DNA of 64,000 nt from Triglochin maritima. Its lineage: Eukaryota; Streptophyta; Magnoliopsida; Alismatales; Juncaginaceae. Below the pieces are notes generated by a model, which worked only from the letters and a program-made list of their open reading frames with translations, did not search any database and was not told where the DNA came from. Both the position numbers and the translations under genes were made by a program. Positions 9,855 through 21,479 of the stretch are shown here, piece after piece. Each line of letters begins with the position of its first letter. Positions within the stretch are counted from its first letter, which is position 1. The stretch spans positions 74,501-138,500 of the forward strand of contig OY821790.1 of assembly GCA_963682175.1 (NCBI GenBank). The letters run 5' to 3'.

Positions 9855-11133
9855 GAGTCAGGATTTGCATCTTTCTTCGCCATGAGGTGCTTGATGGATA
9901 TATGATCAGAATAAATAATCACATGGGAGCCAATCAAGTACGACCGGAATTTCTCCAAAGCAAATATGATCGCTAAGAATTCCTTCTCGGTCACAGTGTA
10001 GTTCAATTGGGCATCATTGAGTGTTCTACTGGCATAGTAGATCACATGAGGAAATTTGTCCAATCGTTGCCCAAGCACTTCTCCCACAGCGAAGTCAGAT
10101 GCATCACACATTAACTCAAAGGGTTCAGTCCACACCAGTGCCTTAATTTTGGGAGCTGAAGTCAACTCCTTCTTCAAGGTCAAAAAGGCGTGGTGGCAAT
10201 CTGGTGTGAACTCAAAAATGGCATCCTTAGCCAACAAGGCGGTGAGAGGTCGAGCAATTTTGCTAAAATGCCAAATGAACCGCCGATAGAATCCAGCATT
10301 CCCCAAAAAGGCGCGGATATCCTTCACATTACGTGGCGGTGGGAGATTAGCAATAAGACCCACTTTGGCGGGATCGATCTCAATTCCCCTACTTGAGACC
10401 ACATGTCCAAGTACAATCCCTTGCTTCACCATGAAGTGACATTTCTCCCAATTGAGAGCGAGGTTCTTCTCACATCATCGTTTGAGGACAAGGCTCAAGT
10501 GACGAAGGCACCATCAAAGGAAGCGCCAAATATGGAAAAGTCGTCCATGAAAATCTCAAGGAAACGTTCTACCATATCGGAGAAGATGTTGATCATACAC
10601 CTTTGAAACGTTGCTGGCGTATTACATAACCCAAAGGGCATGCGACGGTAGGCAAACATGCCAAATGGACAAGTAAATGTGGTTTTCTCTTTATCCTCGG
10701 GGGCGATGGGAATTTGGTTGTAACCGGAGTATCCATCAAGAAAACAATAAAACTCATGTCCGGCCAACCTTTCCAACATCTGATCAATGAATGGCAATGG
10801 GAAATGATCTTTCCACGTTGCCGCATTGAGTTTGCGATAATCAACGCAAACTCGCCAGCCAGTTTGCAGGCGTGTCGGGATAAGCTCATTATGCTCATTC
10901 TCAACAACCGTCACGCCTAACTTCTTGGGAACCACATGGACAGGACTCACCCACGAACTATCAGAGATAGGATAGATTATGTCATGATCCAAGCACTTAA
11001 GAACCTCCTTTCGGACGGCTTCTTTCAGTACAGGATTCAATCTTCGTTGTGGGTCCCTACGGGGCCTAGAATCCTCATCCATGTGAATCCGATGCTGAAC
11101 AATACCAGGGCTAATTCCCTTGATATCATTCAA
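9851..11133 (-). pseudogene. Reverse transcriptase and RNase H, copy A
   Basis: RT reads from 11133 with GWRVCVDYRKLN, FLDGYSGYNQIPI, RRMPFGLCNTPATFQRCM and the catalytic FMDDF. RNase H follows with ELMCDASDFAVG, YASRTLNDAQLNYTVTEKE and YSDHISIKHLM. One-base losses break the frame after FGASFD (about 10495) and again after the RNase H (about 9855), where copy B is also broken. RT catalytic residues are intact here, unlike in copy B. Confidence 0.88.
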
Positions 11134-11136
11134 GGA

Positions 11137-12062
11137 CTACCCGATAGCCTCTTTGTTTTCAAAGAGCACTCTTTTGGGGGCAACCTCTTGATCTTGTGCA
11201 AGATTAGAAGCAATAATGAGTGGCAAGGTCTCATTATCCCCTAAAAAGATGTACTTTAGGTTATCGGGGAGCGCTTTAAGCTCGACCAGAGGTGGGTCCT
11301 TTTCTGATTTAGAGTTACTTTCAAGTGACTCAAGGGCCACGGGGTAAGAGGAGCAAGCACCCAGATGTGCCTCCTCATCCAGAGATATACTGGCGGATTC
11401 CTCAAGATCCTCTTCACTCGCAACCTGGTCGTTAGGCACCTCAATAATATGTCGATGTGAGTCGAACATGCCTAATGACTCGGGCTCCTCCGTGTCCTGG
11501 ATGAAATTGGCTCCAACAGTATCGTCGAAGAGCTCGGGTTGCCACAATTGATCAAGCCATTGCCACAATTGATCAAAGCATTAGATGTCGCAAGAAACGA
11601 CCTCCCAAGGATCACAGGAATTTGTCCTTGTGGGTTGGACACGGGTTCAGTATCCAAGATGATGAAATCAATTGGAAATACGAACTCACCCACTTCAATA
11701 AGGACATCCTCCATACTTCCTCGTGGAATCTTGACGGATCTGTCGGCCAAATCCATACTTCCTCATTGGTTTGAGATCGCCTATTCCAAGGTTGACATAG
11801 ACAGAGTAAGGCAAGAGGTTCACAGATGCTCCCAAATCCAATAAAGGTTGAGAGATTGTCATATTACCGATCATGCAAGAGATAGTTGGACAACCTGGGT
11901 CCTTGTATTTGACTTGCATGGGTGTGTCAATATCGAGCTCACATTGGCGGCCAAAAATGCCTTTTTGGGAACATTTGTTCTTCTCTTAATGGTGCAAAGG
12001 TCCATAAGGAACTTGGCATATGGTGACATTTGTTGAACAACGTCCAACAACAGGATGTTCAC
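11137..12062 (-). pseudogene. Protease and linker, copy A
   Basis: Retropepsin-type aspartic protease region. The minus-strand frames give TIKRRTNVPKKAFLAANVSS, then KYKDPGCPTISCMIG and the active-site-like LLDLGASVNLLPYSVY. The strand-flap end [20 protein letters not shown] follows. A local 20-bp duplication near 11538-11580 (LINCGN encoded twice) replaces sequence that copy B keeps (LMMLSFGNLIADFN). At least two frameshifts separate the pieces. Confidence 0.8.
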
Positions 12063-12170
12063 CTTTACTTTAATAAGTACCTCAACGATTTTGTCCCAAT
12101 GCTCATCATGTTTTTTAGTCAGCCTATGAGGGAATGCTGCCTTGGGTACATAACAATCACGAGGAGGAGT

Positions 12171-13656
12171 CTAAGAATTAGGTTCCTTGACATACTCAGG
12201 ACCCTCGTCGGAAGTCTCGCCAACAGGGTTGGCTTCAGGCATTTCCACATTATTGTCAACAACCCTTCCCGATCTCAAGGTATGGAAAACATTGGCATGT
12301 TGGGAAGGGTCACTTTCAACATTGTGGACATTCGGACGAGCATGAACAGGTTGACCCCTGGGATTTACCACAGGTTGACTCGGGAACTGACCTTTCTCGC
12401 GTTCATGGAACTGATGAGCCAACTGGCTAACTTGCATTTCCAAAGCCTTGACAGTACTTTGCATGCTCTGCATGAACGCTTGAAGGGTCAGATCACTAGA
12501 AGTATCCTTGGGGTTAACCCACTGGGATAGTGGAGTCTGGTTGGAATAACCCGACGATGGGGCCTGAGCAGGTTGGTAATTATGGTGCTGAGACCTTTGA
12601 TGTGGGGGTTGGTAGGTCACCGATGGGCGTGGAGGTTGATAAGGTGGAGGTTGAGGTTGAGGGTGCGAGCTCTGACCGTGAACCCCAATAGGCCCCCAAG
12701 AGAAGTTAGGATGGTTACACCGTCCTGGGTTGTAGGAGTGACTGTACGGGTCGTTACGAGGCCTCTGTTGATACATCGCATTTGCAAACTCAGTATCCGT
12801 TGGAGCGTAAGCACATTCCAAGTCATCATGGCTCGTAAGTCCACACCTACTACACCCAGGAGTAGCGACCTGAGCTACAGGAGCTCGGTCCAACTCTAAA
12901 CTTTCAATCCTACGCATGAGAGCAGCCAATTTTGCCTCAGATGCGATAGTTTACTCAAGGTGATATGATCCAGCCCGACCAGAAGACCTAGCGGCTGGTG
13001 GCTCTCTCATGGTGTCCCACTCAAAGGTACGTTCAGCCATTAACTCAAAAGTGTTCATGCCTCATTGATGGGTTTCATTTGCAAATCACCCTGACACATC
13101 GACTCCAACAATGTGCGGGTGTTGTAGTTGAGGCCCTCATAAACAATCTGGCACAGGTGGCATAACTCAAGTCCATGATGAGGGCACTACTAGAGAAGGT
13201 CCTTGAACCTCTCAAAGAAAGCATGAAAAGATTCAGTCTTAGTCATATACATTTGATGTATCTGGTGTCGTATCTGTTGAGCTTTCCTTTGAGGGAAAAA
13301 TCTCTTCAGAAATACAGACTGAAGCCTCATCAAGTTGTTGAAGCTTGAACATGGAGCATACTTCCTCAAATTCACGTATAAAAATATACGGATCCTCCTT
13401 ATTGGCAGTAAAGGTAGGAAGCATGCTCACATATTGAGGTTTCAGCTCAAAGTTGTTCCCGCGAGCTGGGGGAAGAACTATGCAAGAAGGTTGCGCGGCC
13501 CGAACAGGATGGGTCCGCTCCCACAAACTCATCAGTCTATCCTGTCGAGCTAAAGGTGGTGGTGCACCAAGAACTCGATCCCGACCGAATCCCTCTTCCT
13601 CTCGAGTCAGAGGAGGAGGAGAAGGTGGTCTACGTGGAGGTGGGAGCGGACCGAGG
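12171..13656 (-). pseudogene. Gag, copy A
   Basis: The capsid part carries AAQPSCIVLPPARGNNF, YVSMLPTFTANKEDPYIF and FFPQRKAQQIRHQ. The nucleocapsid carries the CCHC knuckle CSRCGLTSHDDLEC. Compared with copy B it lacks about 110 bp of capsid near 13315 and has several frame changes. At 13656 the gag is cut and joined to the plus-strand leader of element D, with a short AATC match at the join. Confidence 0.83.
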
Positions 13657-13668
13657 TAATCAAGTTTT

Positions 13669-13686
13669 TGGCGCCGTTGCCGGGGA
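13669..13686 (+). other. Primer binding site of element D, tRNA-Asp type
   Basis: TGGCGCCGTTGCCGGGGA on the plus strand, preceded by only the last few bases of an LTR end (ATCAAGTTTT). It shows that a plus-strand retroelement begins here. The 5' LTR expected just upstream is replaced by the minus-strand gag of copy A and lies about 5 kb away at 7136-8655. Confidence 0.85.
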
Positions 13687-14750
13687 GGTGCTCTGTCCAG
13701 ACTGGTTTGGATGATTCGAGTGGTTTTAATTTTTTTATAGTTTTGGTTTGTTTCAGGGGTTTCAAGAAGCAAGGGGAGGCTACTGGAGAAACTGGGGGAA
13801 CAATTGCGCAAAAGGGACCGCTAATCAGCGGTCTGCTGAGCTTTAATTTCTCCCAATTTTATTCGGGTGGTTGCTTATTTCATTATAGTTATCTGGGAGC
13901 ACCATCTTGCATGCTGTGACTTTTAGTTTGCTCCCAGATTAAAAATCAATCCCCTTTAATCAACTTGGACCATAAAACTCAAAGCAAAATATTAGACTTC
14001 TTGCCATCGAGGTCATGCATCATTTGTAGACCTTGCAAGCATTTGTCTTTTCTTTGCTTCACATTTTTGTTGTCGATTGCTGGCATGAGGTACGTGCACC
14101 CAAATATCTCATTCATGCAGGTTTGGATCATGCATTAGTTAGTAAGGTGCATCAGGACAAGAGTAAGTTGACCGTTTGGTTGGAGTGTTGATTGCTAGAT
14201 TTAAGATCAAAACGCTACTAAGGAGGGGCTGTCCCATAAAAGATAAGGTGGGGGATTTCATCACCCTTTCCTTAGCCCCAAAAATCACTCTTAAGAAAGC
14301 CTTAATTGTAAAAGCAAGTAGACATTGGCCCTAAGGATTTTGGACGCACTAGGACAGTGATCTAGTTGAGACCGTCATGGCCAGATCGGTGTTGTCTACC
14401 TTATCGATAGTAGGAGGTACTGGATCTCGGGATTTGGTATCACTTACTGGGCATTGTGGTCTTCGTTGTAGGGAGGTGAGGCGTGTCGAGACTAGTGACC
14501 TCGAAGTTAGGCGTCGTCTAGCCTAAGGACCCATTGTCTTACATTGTTTGAGCCGTGCTTGCTAGATTAGGCTTCTACCCTCTCCCACTACCACGCTAGT
14601 TTCTAGGGATTTTTCCCTTCTCCTCTGAGTCATCTTCTTCTCACCTTCTTCTACGTTCTAGTCTCCTCCCCTTTACATTCCCTGCTAGCGTTTTAGGGTC
14701 GAGTCGAGCACTTTTTGTGAGCCTAGCCTCGTGGTGGTGAAAGTGGTCGA
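13687..14750 (+). other. 5' leader of element D
   Basis: This is the reverse-complement counterpart of the copy B leader (23062-24131), sharing for instance the gtgctctgtccag segment next to the PBS and the stretch around ttaaaaatcaatccccttta. No protein is recognisable. It contains the dyad at 13816-13833. Confidence 0.65.
13816..13833. promoter_or_regulatory. Dyad in family 2 leader
   Basis: GACCGCT-AATC-AGCGGTC: 7-bp arms and a 4-bp loop, 130 nt downstream of the PBS. The arms nearly match the LTR dyads at 7482-7520. A decayed equivalent in copy B lies at 23980-23997, about 135 nt from its PBS. Confidence 0.55.
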
Positions 14751-14769
14751 CTCGAGAGTTTTTTGTTGA

Positions 14770-15480
14770 GATGGATGGTTACATGGGCGACCATCCATAT
14801 CATTGTTGGGACCAAGACAATTCTCCCTTGTATTACGGACCCATGTAACCTGGGGTGGCTCATGCTAACACCCTGTATGGTTGGGACAATATTAATTGTG
14901 TGGCTGAGCAATCTTCAGATTGGGATAATATGAGAGAGGCACCGATAGCTAGACCACCATCTAATTATGCCGGATCGTATGCTGGTCAACAAACTGAGAT
15001 ATTACAAGAAACTTTGGCCTATTTCATGCGTGCAGTAGACGACATGAATGCACCGGTGGCTCCAGTAGTCGTATCGTGCGACTGTTGTGGGTTGAGTGGT
15101 CATGTTATCGGGGAATGTCCTTATGTTCCCCCAGAGCCTGAGTATGAGCATACATTTTCCCAAAACGCTCAATATGACCATTACGCATCCGCGTACAACC
15201 CGAGAGGAATGGATTCGTGGGGAAACAATTCTTATTCAAATTGTTGTACTTCATTTTTACCCCAGTATCCTCCTCCCGAATACCCAGAATTCTACGAACA
15301 CCCCACTTCAAATCATTGGACTCATTCTCAGCCCATCAACACCCAACCCCAAAATTTCCCAAGCTCTGACTTGGACCTCATAGTTGACCACATACCAGAT
15401 TCCATGAAACAAACTTTCCTTACGTTCATGGAAACCACTCAACAGTCCATAAAAATATGGCACTGCAAGTGAGTCAAATG
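14770..15480 (+). pseudogene. Short gag (nucleocapsid part) of element D
   Basis: A 205-codon frame from 14855 keeps SSDWDNMREAPIARPPSNYA, equivalent to the WDTMREPPAAR segment of the copies A and B gag. It also keeps a CCHC knuckle (CDCCGLSGHVIGEC) and a YDHYASAYNPRGMDSW stretch. The capsid N-terminal half seen in other copies is absent, and a TAG sits just before 14855. This is a deletion derivative that would depend on a relative for capsid and enzymes. Confidence 0.7.
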
Positions 15481-16260
15481 ACGCTGTAATTACGTGAACG
15501 TGAGGAGAGTAACTTTTCTTGTCAACATGGGGATTTATCTTTCACTATCGAACCACCACCACATCCACAAATTCAAAGCACAATCTTCCAAAGTCAAACT
15601 CCTAGTAAGTCTGAGGGACTTGGGGTTTCAATTCACGATCACTTGGTGGAGGATTCGATTCCAATTGAGAAAAATATGGACCAGCTTCATTATGAGTCGG
15701 CACAGGATTGTGCCTTACCTTTTTGTCCTGTGGCTCTTGAGCCACATGATCTTCATATTGTTCCTCTTAAGACCCACCTGTGGTGGAGCAAAAGCTCCCT
15801 AGTACCCTTAATTTCAAACGACCTAATGAGAGTTTGCCTCTCACTATTGTTCCTGATCATGTTGGAAATGATGGAACATCAAACAACAACATTGCTAATG
15901 ACGGTATTAGGAGTTCCTTGGAGGATACCTTGGGTATGAGACCCAATTTCTGATTGTCTGGTGAGTCGGACATGCATAACGAGGTTCTTGACTTCGTTCC
16001 GACCCACCAACCTGTTGGTTGGAGAGTTTGGATTGACGATCATAACTTCAGTACCACAACGGGAGAAACTCTTCTTCCGTTGCCCCATATTTCCCAAACT
16101 CTTGAGAGGTTCAAGCTCTTTCAGTTTTATCTTTTTAATGAGACGCCTTTGCGTCCAATTCATGAACCTCTCATTTCATCTTGTGCTCTTTGTGAAGGGG
16201 GCCCACACATGAGTATTCTGGCCCCGCGTGGTGTCATGTTCCCTTTCCAAGTGCAGTGAC
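15481..16260 (+). pseudogene. Compressed pol relic of element D
   Basis: In changing frames the sequence keeps DPPVVEQKLPSTLNF and ESLPLTIVPD, matching the linker between protease and RT in copies A and B (DPPLVELKALPDNLK). It then shows GWRVWIDDHNFSTTTGETLL, a decayed version of the RT motif GWRVCVDYRKLN. Protease, most of RT, RNase H and integrase are missing. The order of the shards is still that of a gypsy pol. Confidence 0.6.
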
Positions 16261-17301
16261 CCACTTTTGAGGTTCCTATTTGATGTCCTTTGACAAATAA
16301 AGATGGGAACTTATTTTTTGTACATAGTTATATTCAAAAAAGAAAAGAAAAGAAGAGAAAACGAAAATAATAATAATAAAAGACTCCTTCAGTGAGCATC
16401 GATTGTTGTGGCTCCAACCCTTGAGTATTTGGGCCCCATTTCTTTCACGTATTTGTATCCCTTCTTTAATATCTCACAGGTTTTGAGGGAATTTGGGTTG
16501 TGTCCATCAACATAGCCATGAACTTCCCTTTGTACTTCACGTTGGTGAGATCTCTTCTTTTTCATGCATAAATCCATGTAGTATCTTGCTCACATTCATT
16601 GAGGACAATGCATGAAGTAGGTGGGGGGGAGTTTTACGTGTGTACATAGTTGAGTCTTTTCCTTTGATTTTTGTTTTCTTTTGTGTGTATTGATAGGTTC
16701 ATGTTAGTGTGCTGCATTTAATATCGATATATATGCTTGCCATGATCCTTGGGTGACTTGTCTTCTTTTGCTTGCCTAGTGCTTTAAAATTTTCACATTT
16801 CTTTCAAAATCTTCATATGTTTGCGAAAGAAAATGTTTTGTGGGTTTTGCGTGTGTTTAGCATGTGCAAAATCATTGAGAGTCAAAGTAAAAAGAAAACT
16901 CCCAAAAATTGTCTTGAACTTGATGCATTAGGATATCTAGTACAGTGGCTTTAGGACTTATCGAGTCACTAGGATGCACCCCGATTTTCCCTCGGGGGGC
17001 GAGTAATCATAGGGTTTTAGTACTCAACCATTTAAAGAAGTCCACCCTGAACCTAGTGAGTCAATAAATCGTGTCTGTTAATTTAAGGAAGTTTGTTGTA
17101 GTCAAGGACCCTTTAAATCTTGTTGTGAGACATTAACTGTAGGGGTTTTGGTTCATGTGTAGATAAGAAATAAGTGAGTAGGTGTTCTCTCTTCTTGCAC
17201 GGCTCCTATAACTCAGGAAAGTAGGTTTGACGGGACTTTGTGCCTGGTCCTTTCGAGTCATCTGACTTGGGATGCGCTGACCGAACTCCCGTTACATGCG
17301 T
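16261..17301 (+). other. 3' non-coding region of element D
   Basis: It holds CATTGAGGACAATGCATGAA followed by a purine-rich GGTGGGGGGGAG stretch (16621-16631). The same GAGGACAAT...GTGGGGG pairing is seen on the minus strand in the family 1 element near 34196-34240. About 670 bp of further sequence precede the LTR match at 17302. No coding sequence is recognised. Confidence 0.5.
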
Positions 17302-17796
17302 AGTTTTATGTTCATTTCAATTAGCTTCTTTAATATTCCTTTCTTGCTTAGTTGAATTTCCTTTCAGTATAATGTTTCATTTTGTTAATGTCGTTAGTGT
17401 AATGAGTAGTGAGTAGTTCCATCCCCAATTGGGGGGTGGAGAAATATGTGATGTGATTATGTGATGTATTAGGTGTGTGTTATCTTAATCCTTTGAACCT
17501 TATATGATTTCCATAACCATCTAATGTGATTTCACTCTTGTCTTTGATATGCTAATGCTCTTGAATGAAGCTTAGCATATGCTTAGACTAGTGGACCTAT
17601 TTTATAGGGAATGATGAGTTAAGGATAAGGATGAAATTAATATAGGAAACATGACTTGTAGTGTAGATCGTAACTCCTTTCTCTCCTTTCTTTCCCGCTC
17701 GCCTTCGAACAAACCAAAAGTCGACACAACTCCCTGTGGATCGACCCGTATTTGCCACCGCTTCAACGCGGTCGTGCACTTGCGGTTAATTAAAAC
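17302..17796 (+). repeat. Family 2 LTR, truncated, plus orientation
   Basis: It matches 7820-8655 with an internal loss of about 350 bp between TAGTGTA repeats (17659-17665). Its 5' part with TATA and dyads is absent. It ends CAATCA and is followed directly by integrase sequence in the opposite direction, with the same junction as at 8655. It is the 3' LTR of element D. Confidence 0.7.
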
Positions 17797-18991
17797 GAGT
17801 CAATCAAGTTTTTGGCTCGGGACTTATGAATTTTGGCATTTTCATACGTATCATTGCGTAGCTCTTCCAACTCCACAATGTCGAGTTTACGTTGCACCCC
17901 TGCTTGATCAAGATCGATATTCAGGTTCTTGATCGCCCAGAAGGCACGATGCTCAAGCTCAACAGGTAGGTGGCAAGCCTTGTCGTACACTACCCGATAT
18001 GGGGACATACCCAAATTGGTTTTGTACGCGGTGCGGAAGGCCCACAACGCGTCATTCAACTTAGTTGACCAATCCTTCCTCGAGGAATTAACCGTCTTCT
18101 CAAGAATTTGCTTTAATTGATGGTTAGAGATTTCGACCTTCCCGTTAGTGTGCAGATGATATGAGGTTGCAAGCTTGTGGGTGATCGAATACTTCCTCAT
18201 AAGCGCTTCAAAGGAGTGATTACAGAAGTTGGTACTCCTATCACTGATTATGGTACGAGGAGTACCAAATCGTGCAAAAATGTCCCTTAAGAATTTGGTG
18301 ACCACCTTGTTGTCATTGGTCTTTGTGGGTATAGCCTCAACCCACTTGGACACATAATCAACGGCCACCAGAATGTAAACATTCCCGAACGAGTTCGGTA
18401 AGGGACCCATAAAGTCGATGCCCCACACATCGAAGATGTCGACAACAAGGACATTTGCAATGGCATCATGTCACGCCGACCAATCCTGCCAAGGCGCTGG
18501 CACCTATCACATTGCTTATAGAAGTCGTAAGCATCTTTGAAAAGAGAAGGCCAGTAGAATCTAGATTGGAGCACCTTGGCGGAAGTTTTCTTTGCTCCAA
18601 AGTGTCTTCCATATGCCTTAGATTGGGAGAAATGGAGCACACTTTGGAACTTGGTATCTGGGATGCACCGTCTGAACATTTGGTCAGAGCAGTATTTGAA
18701 TTGGTAAGAGTCGTCCCAATGAAAGAAAGTGACATAAGATCTAAATTTGGTTTGGTCAGATTGTGACCAACCCACAGGAAGTTGCTCGGTCACGAGGTAG
18801 TTTACGATGTTGGCAAACCAAGGGTTATCTTCGATCATGAACAACTGCTCGTCAAGAAATTTGTCATCAATAAATTGGTCCTGTGGGTTGGTCGTCTCTA
18901 GACGAGACAGGTGGTCTGCTACAACTTTTTCACACCTTTTTTTGTCCCGAATCTCGAGATCGAATTCTTGTAACAACAAGATCCATCTCAA
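17797..18991 (-). pseudogene. Integrase, copy B
   Basis: The core retains [16 protein letters not shown] and GKVEISN, i.e. the D,D,E residues. The zinc finger is decayed: the first His is Gln (SQSKAYGRHFG) and a Cys is Tyr (YDFYKQCDRC). It has the same one-base A loss between zinc finger and core as copy A (near 18455), so the two were copied from an already broken parent. It is truncated after HKSRAK by the plus LTR. Confidence 0.85.
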
Positions 18992-18994
18992 GAG

Positions 18995-20031
18995 TCAGGA
19001 TTTTGCATCTTTCTTCGCCATGAGGTTCTTGATGGATATGTGATCAGAATAGATAATCATATGGGAAGCAATCAAGTACGATCGGAATTTCTCCAAAGCA
19101 AATATGATCGCTAAGAATTCCTTCTCGGTCACAGTGTAGTTCAATTGGGCATCGTTGAGTGTTCTATTGGCATAGTAGATCACATGAGACAATTTGTCCA
19201 ATCATTGCCGAAGCACTTCTCCCACAGCGAAGTCAGATGCATCACACATTAACTCAAAGGGTTCAGTCCACACCGGTGTCTTAATTATGAGAGCTGAAGT
19301 CAACTCCTTCTTCAAGGTCAAAAAGGCATGGTGGCAATCCAGTGTGAACTCAAAAATGGCATCCTTAGACAACAAGGCGGTGAGAGGTCGAGCAATTTTG
19401 CTAAAATCCCAAATGAACCGTCGATAGAATCCAACATTCCCCAAAAAAGTACGGATATCTTTCATATTACGTGGAAGTGGGAGATTAGCAATAAGACCCA
19501 CTTTGGCAGGATCAACCTCAATTCCCCTACTTGAGACCACATGTCCAAGTACATCCCTCGCTTCACCAAGAAGTGACATTTCTCCTAATTGAGAGCGAGG
19601 TTCTTCTCACAGCATCGCTTAAGGACAATGCTCAAGTGATAAAGGCACTCATCAAAGGAAGTGCCAAATATGGAAAAGTTGTCCGTGAAAATCTCAAGGA
19701 AATGCTCTACCATATCGGAGAAGATGCTGATCATACACCTTTGAAATGTTGCCGGTGCATTACATAACCCAAAGGGCATGCGATGGTAGGCAAACGTACC
19801 AAAGGGACAAGTAAATGTGGTTTTCTCTTGATCCTCGGGGCCGATGGGAATTTGGTTGTAACCGGAGTATCCATCAAGAAAACAATAATACTCATGTATG
19901 GCGAACCTTTCCAACATCTGATCAATGAAAGGCAATGGGAAATGATCTTTCCGCGTTGTCGCATTGAGCTTGCGATAGTCAACGCAAACTCGCCAGCCAG
20001 TTTGCAGGCGTGTCAGGATAAGCTTATTATG
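18995..20031 (-). pseudogene. RT C-terminal half and RNase H, copy B
   Basis: The RT motif that is FMDDF in copy A reads FTDNF here, so one catalytic Asp is lost. The RNase H part keeps ELMCDASDFAVGEV and YTVTEKEFLAIIFALEKF. The frame breaks near 19200, near 19580, and at the end after MAKKDAKS. The copy could not encode a working polymerase. Confidence 0.85.
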
Positions 20032-21435
20032 TTAATTCTCAACAACCGTCACGCCTGACTGCTTGGGAACCACATTGACAGGACTCACCCATGAACTATC
20101 AGTGATAGGATAGATTATGCCATGATCCAAGCACTTAAGAACCTCCTTTCGGACGGCTTCTTTCAGTACAGGATTCAATCTTCGTTGTGGGTCCCTGCAG
20201 GGCCTAGAATCATCTTCTATGTGAATCCGATGCTGAACAATACCATGGCTAATTCCCTTGATATCCTTCAAGGACCACCCGATAGCCTCTTTGTATTCAA
20301 AGAGCACTCTTTTGAGGGCAACCTCTTGATCTTGTGCAAGATCAGAAGCAATAATGAGTGGCGATGTCTCATTATCCCCTAAAAAGATGTACTTTAGGTT
20401 ATCGGGGAGCGCTTTAAGCTCGACCAGAGGTGGGTCTTTGTCGGATTTAGAGTTACTCTCAAGTGGCTCAAGGGCCACGGGGTAAGAGGAGCAAGCACCC
20501 AGATGTGCCTCCTCATCCAGAGATATACTGGCGGATTCCTCAAGATCCTCTTCACTCGCAACCTGGTCGTTAGGAACCTCAATAATATGTCGATGTGAGT
20601 CGAACATGCCTAATGACTCGGGCTCCTCCGTGTCCTGGATGAAATTGGATCCAACAGTATCGTTGAAGTGCTCGGGTTGCTTACCAAGAGTAAAGATGTT
20701 GAAATCCGCTATGAGGTTTCCAAAAGACAACATCATCAAGTCATTGCGACAATTGATCAAAGCATTAGATCTCGCAAGAAACGACCTCCCAAGGATCACA
20801 GGAATTTGTCCTTGTGGGTTGGACACGGGTTTAGTATCCAAGATGATGAAATCAACTGGAAATATTAACTCACCCACATTAATAATGACATCCTCCACAC
20901 TTCCTCGTGGAATCTTGACGGATCTGTCGGCCAACTGGAGGGTTGTACTCATTGGTTTGAGATCGCCTATTCCAAGGTTGACATAGACAGAGTAAGGCAG
21001 GAGGTTCATAGATGCTCCCAAATCTAATAAAGCTTGAGAGATTGTCACAATACCGATCATGCAAGAGACAGTTGGACAACCTGGGTCCTTGTATTTGACT
21101 TGCATGGGTTGTGTCAATATCGAGCTCACATTGGCGGCCAAAAGTGCCTCTTTGGGAACATTTGTTCTTCTCTTAATGGTGCAAAGGTCCTTAAGGAACT
21201 TGGCATACAGTGGCATTTGTTGAACAACGTCCAACAACGGGATGTTCACCTTTACTTTAATAAGTACCGCAACGATTTTGTCCCAATGCTCATCATGTTT
21301 TTTAGTCAGCCTATGAGGGAATGGTGCCTTGGGGACATAACAATCACGAGGAGGAGTCTCAGAATTAGGTTTTTTGACAGACTCACGATCCTCCTCGGAA
21401 GTCTCGCCAACAGGGTTGGCTTCAGGCATTTCCAT
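20032..21435 (-). CDS. Protease and RT N-terminal frame, copy B
   Basis: A 467-codon open frame. It starts with spacer sequence (PEANPVGETSEED), then YVPKAPFPHRLTKK, then the protease with DPGCPTVSCMIG, LLDLGASMNLLPYSVY and [21 protein letters not shown] linker with an acidic stretch follows, then the RT start (KGISHGIVQHRIH, RRLNPVLKEAVRKEVLK). It ends at a TAA where copy A continues VENEHNELIP. The length reflects chance preservation; the polyprotein is broken on both sides. Confidence 0.8.
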   Translation of the reverse strand: MEMPEANPVGETSEEDRESVKKPNSETPPRDCYVPKAPFPHRLTKKHDEHWDKIVAVLIKVKVNIPLLDVVQQMPLYAKFLKDLCTIKRRTNVPKEALLAANVSSILTQPMQVKYKDPGCPTVSCMIGIVTISQALLDLGASMNLLPYSVYVNLGIGDLKPMSTTLQLADRSVKIPRGSVEDVIINVGELIFPVDFIILDTKPVSNPQGQIPVILGRSFLARSNALINCRNDLMMLSFGNLIADFNIFTLGKQPEHFNDTVGSNFIQDTEEPESLGMFDSHRHIIEVPNDQVASEEDLEESASISLDEEAHLGACSSYPVALEPLESNSKSDKDPPLVELKALPDNLKYIFLGDNETSPLIIASDLAQDQEVALKRVLFEYKEAIGWSLKDIKGISHGIVQHRIHIEDDSRPCRDPQRRLNPVLKEAVRKEVLKCLDHGIIYPITDSSWVSPVNVVPKQSGVTVVEN

Positions 21436-21479
21436 ATTATTGTCAACAACCCTTCCCGATCTCGAGGTATGGACAACAT

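Noticed and set aside
8656..13656. Inverted pol-gag between LTR and PBS of element D as a product of autointegration
   Set aside because: The same junction recurs at 17796, where the minus element continues to its own PBS and LTR. A nested insertion plus duplication explains more with fewer steps.
13669..13686. tRNA-Asp-like sequence as part of a tRNA gene
   Set aside because: Only the 18 bases complementary to the tRNA 3' end are present, at the expected position after an LTR end. It is a primer binding site.
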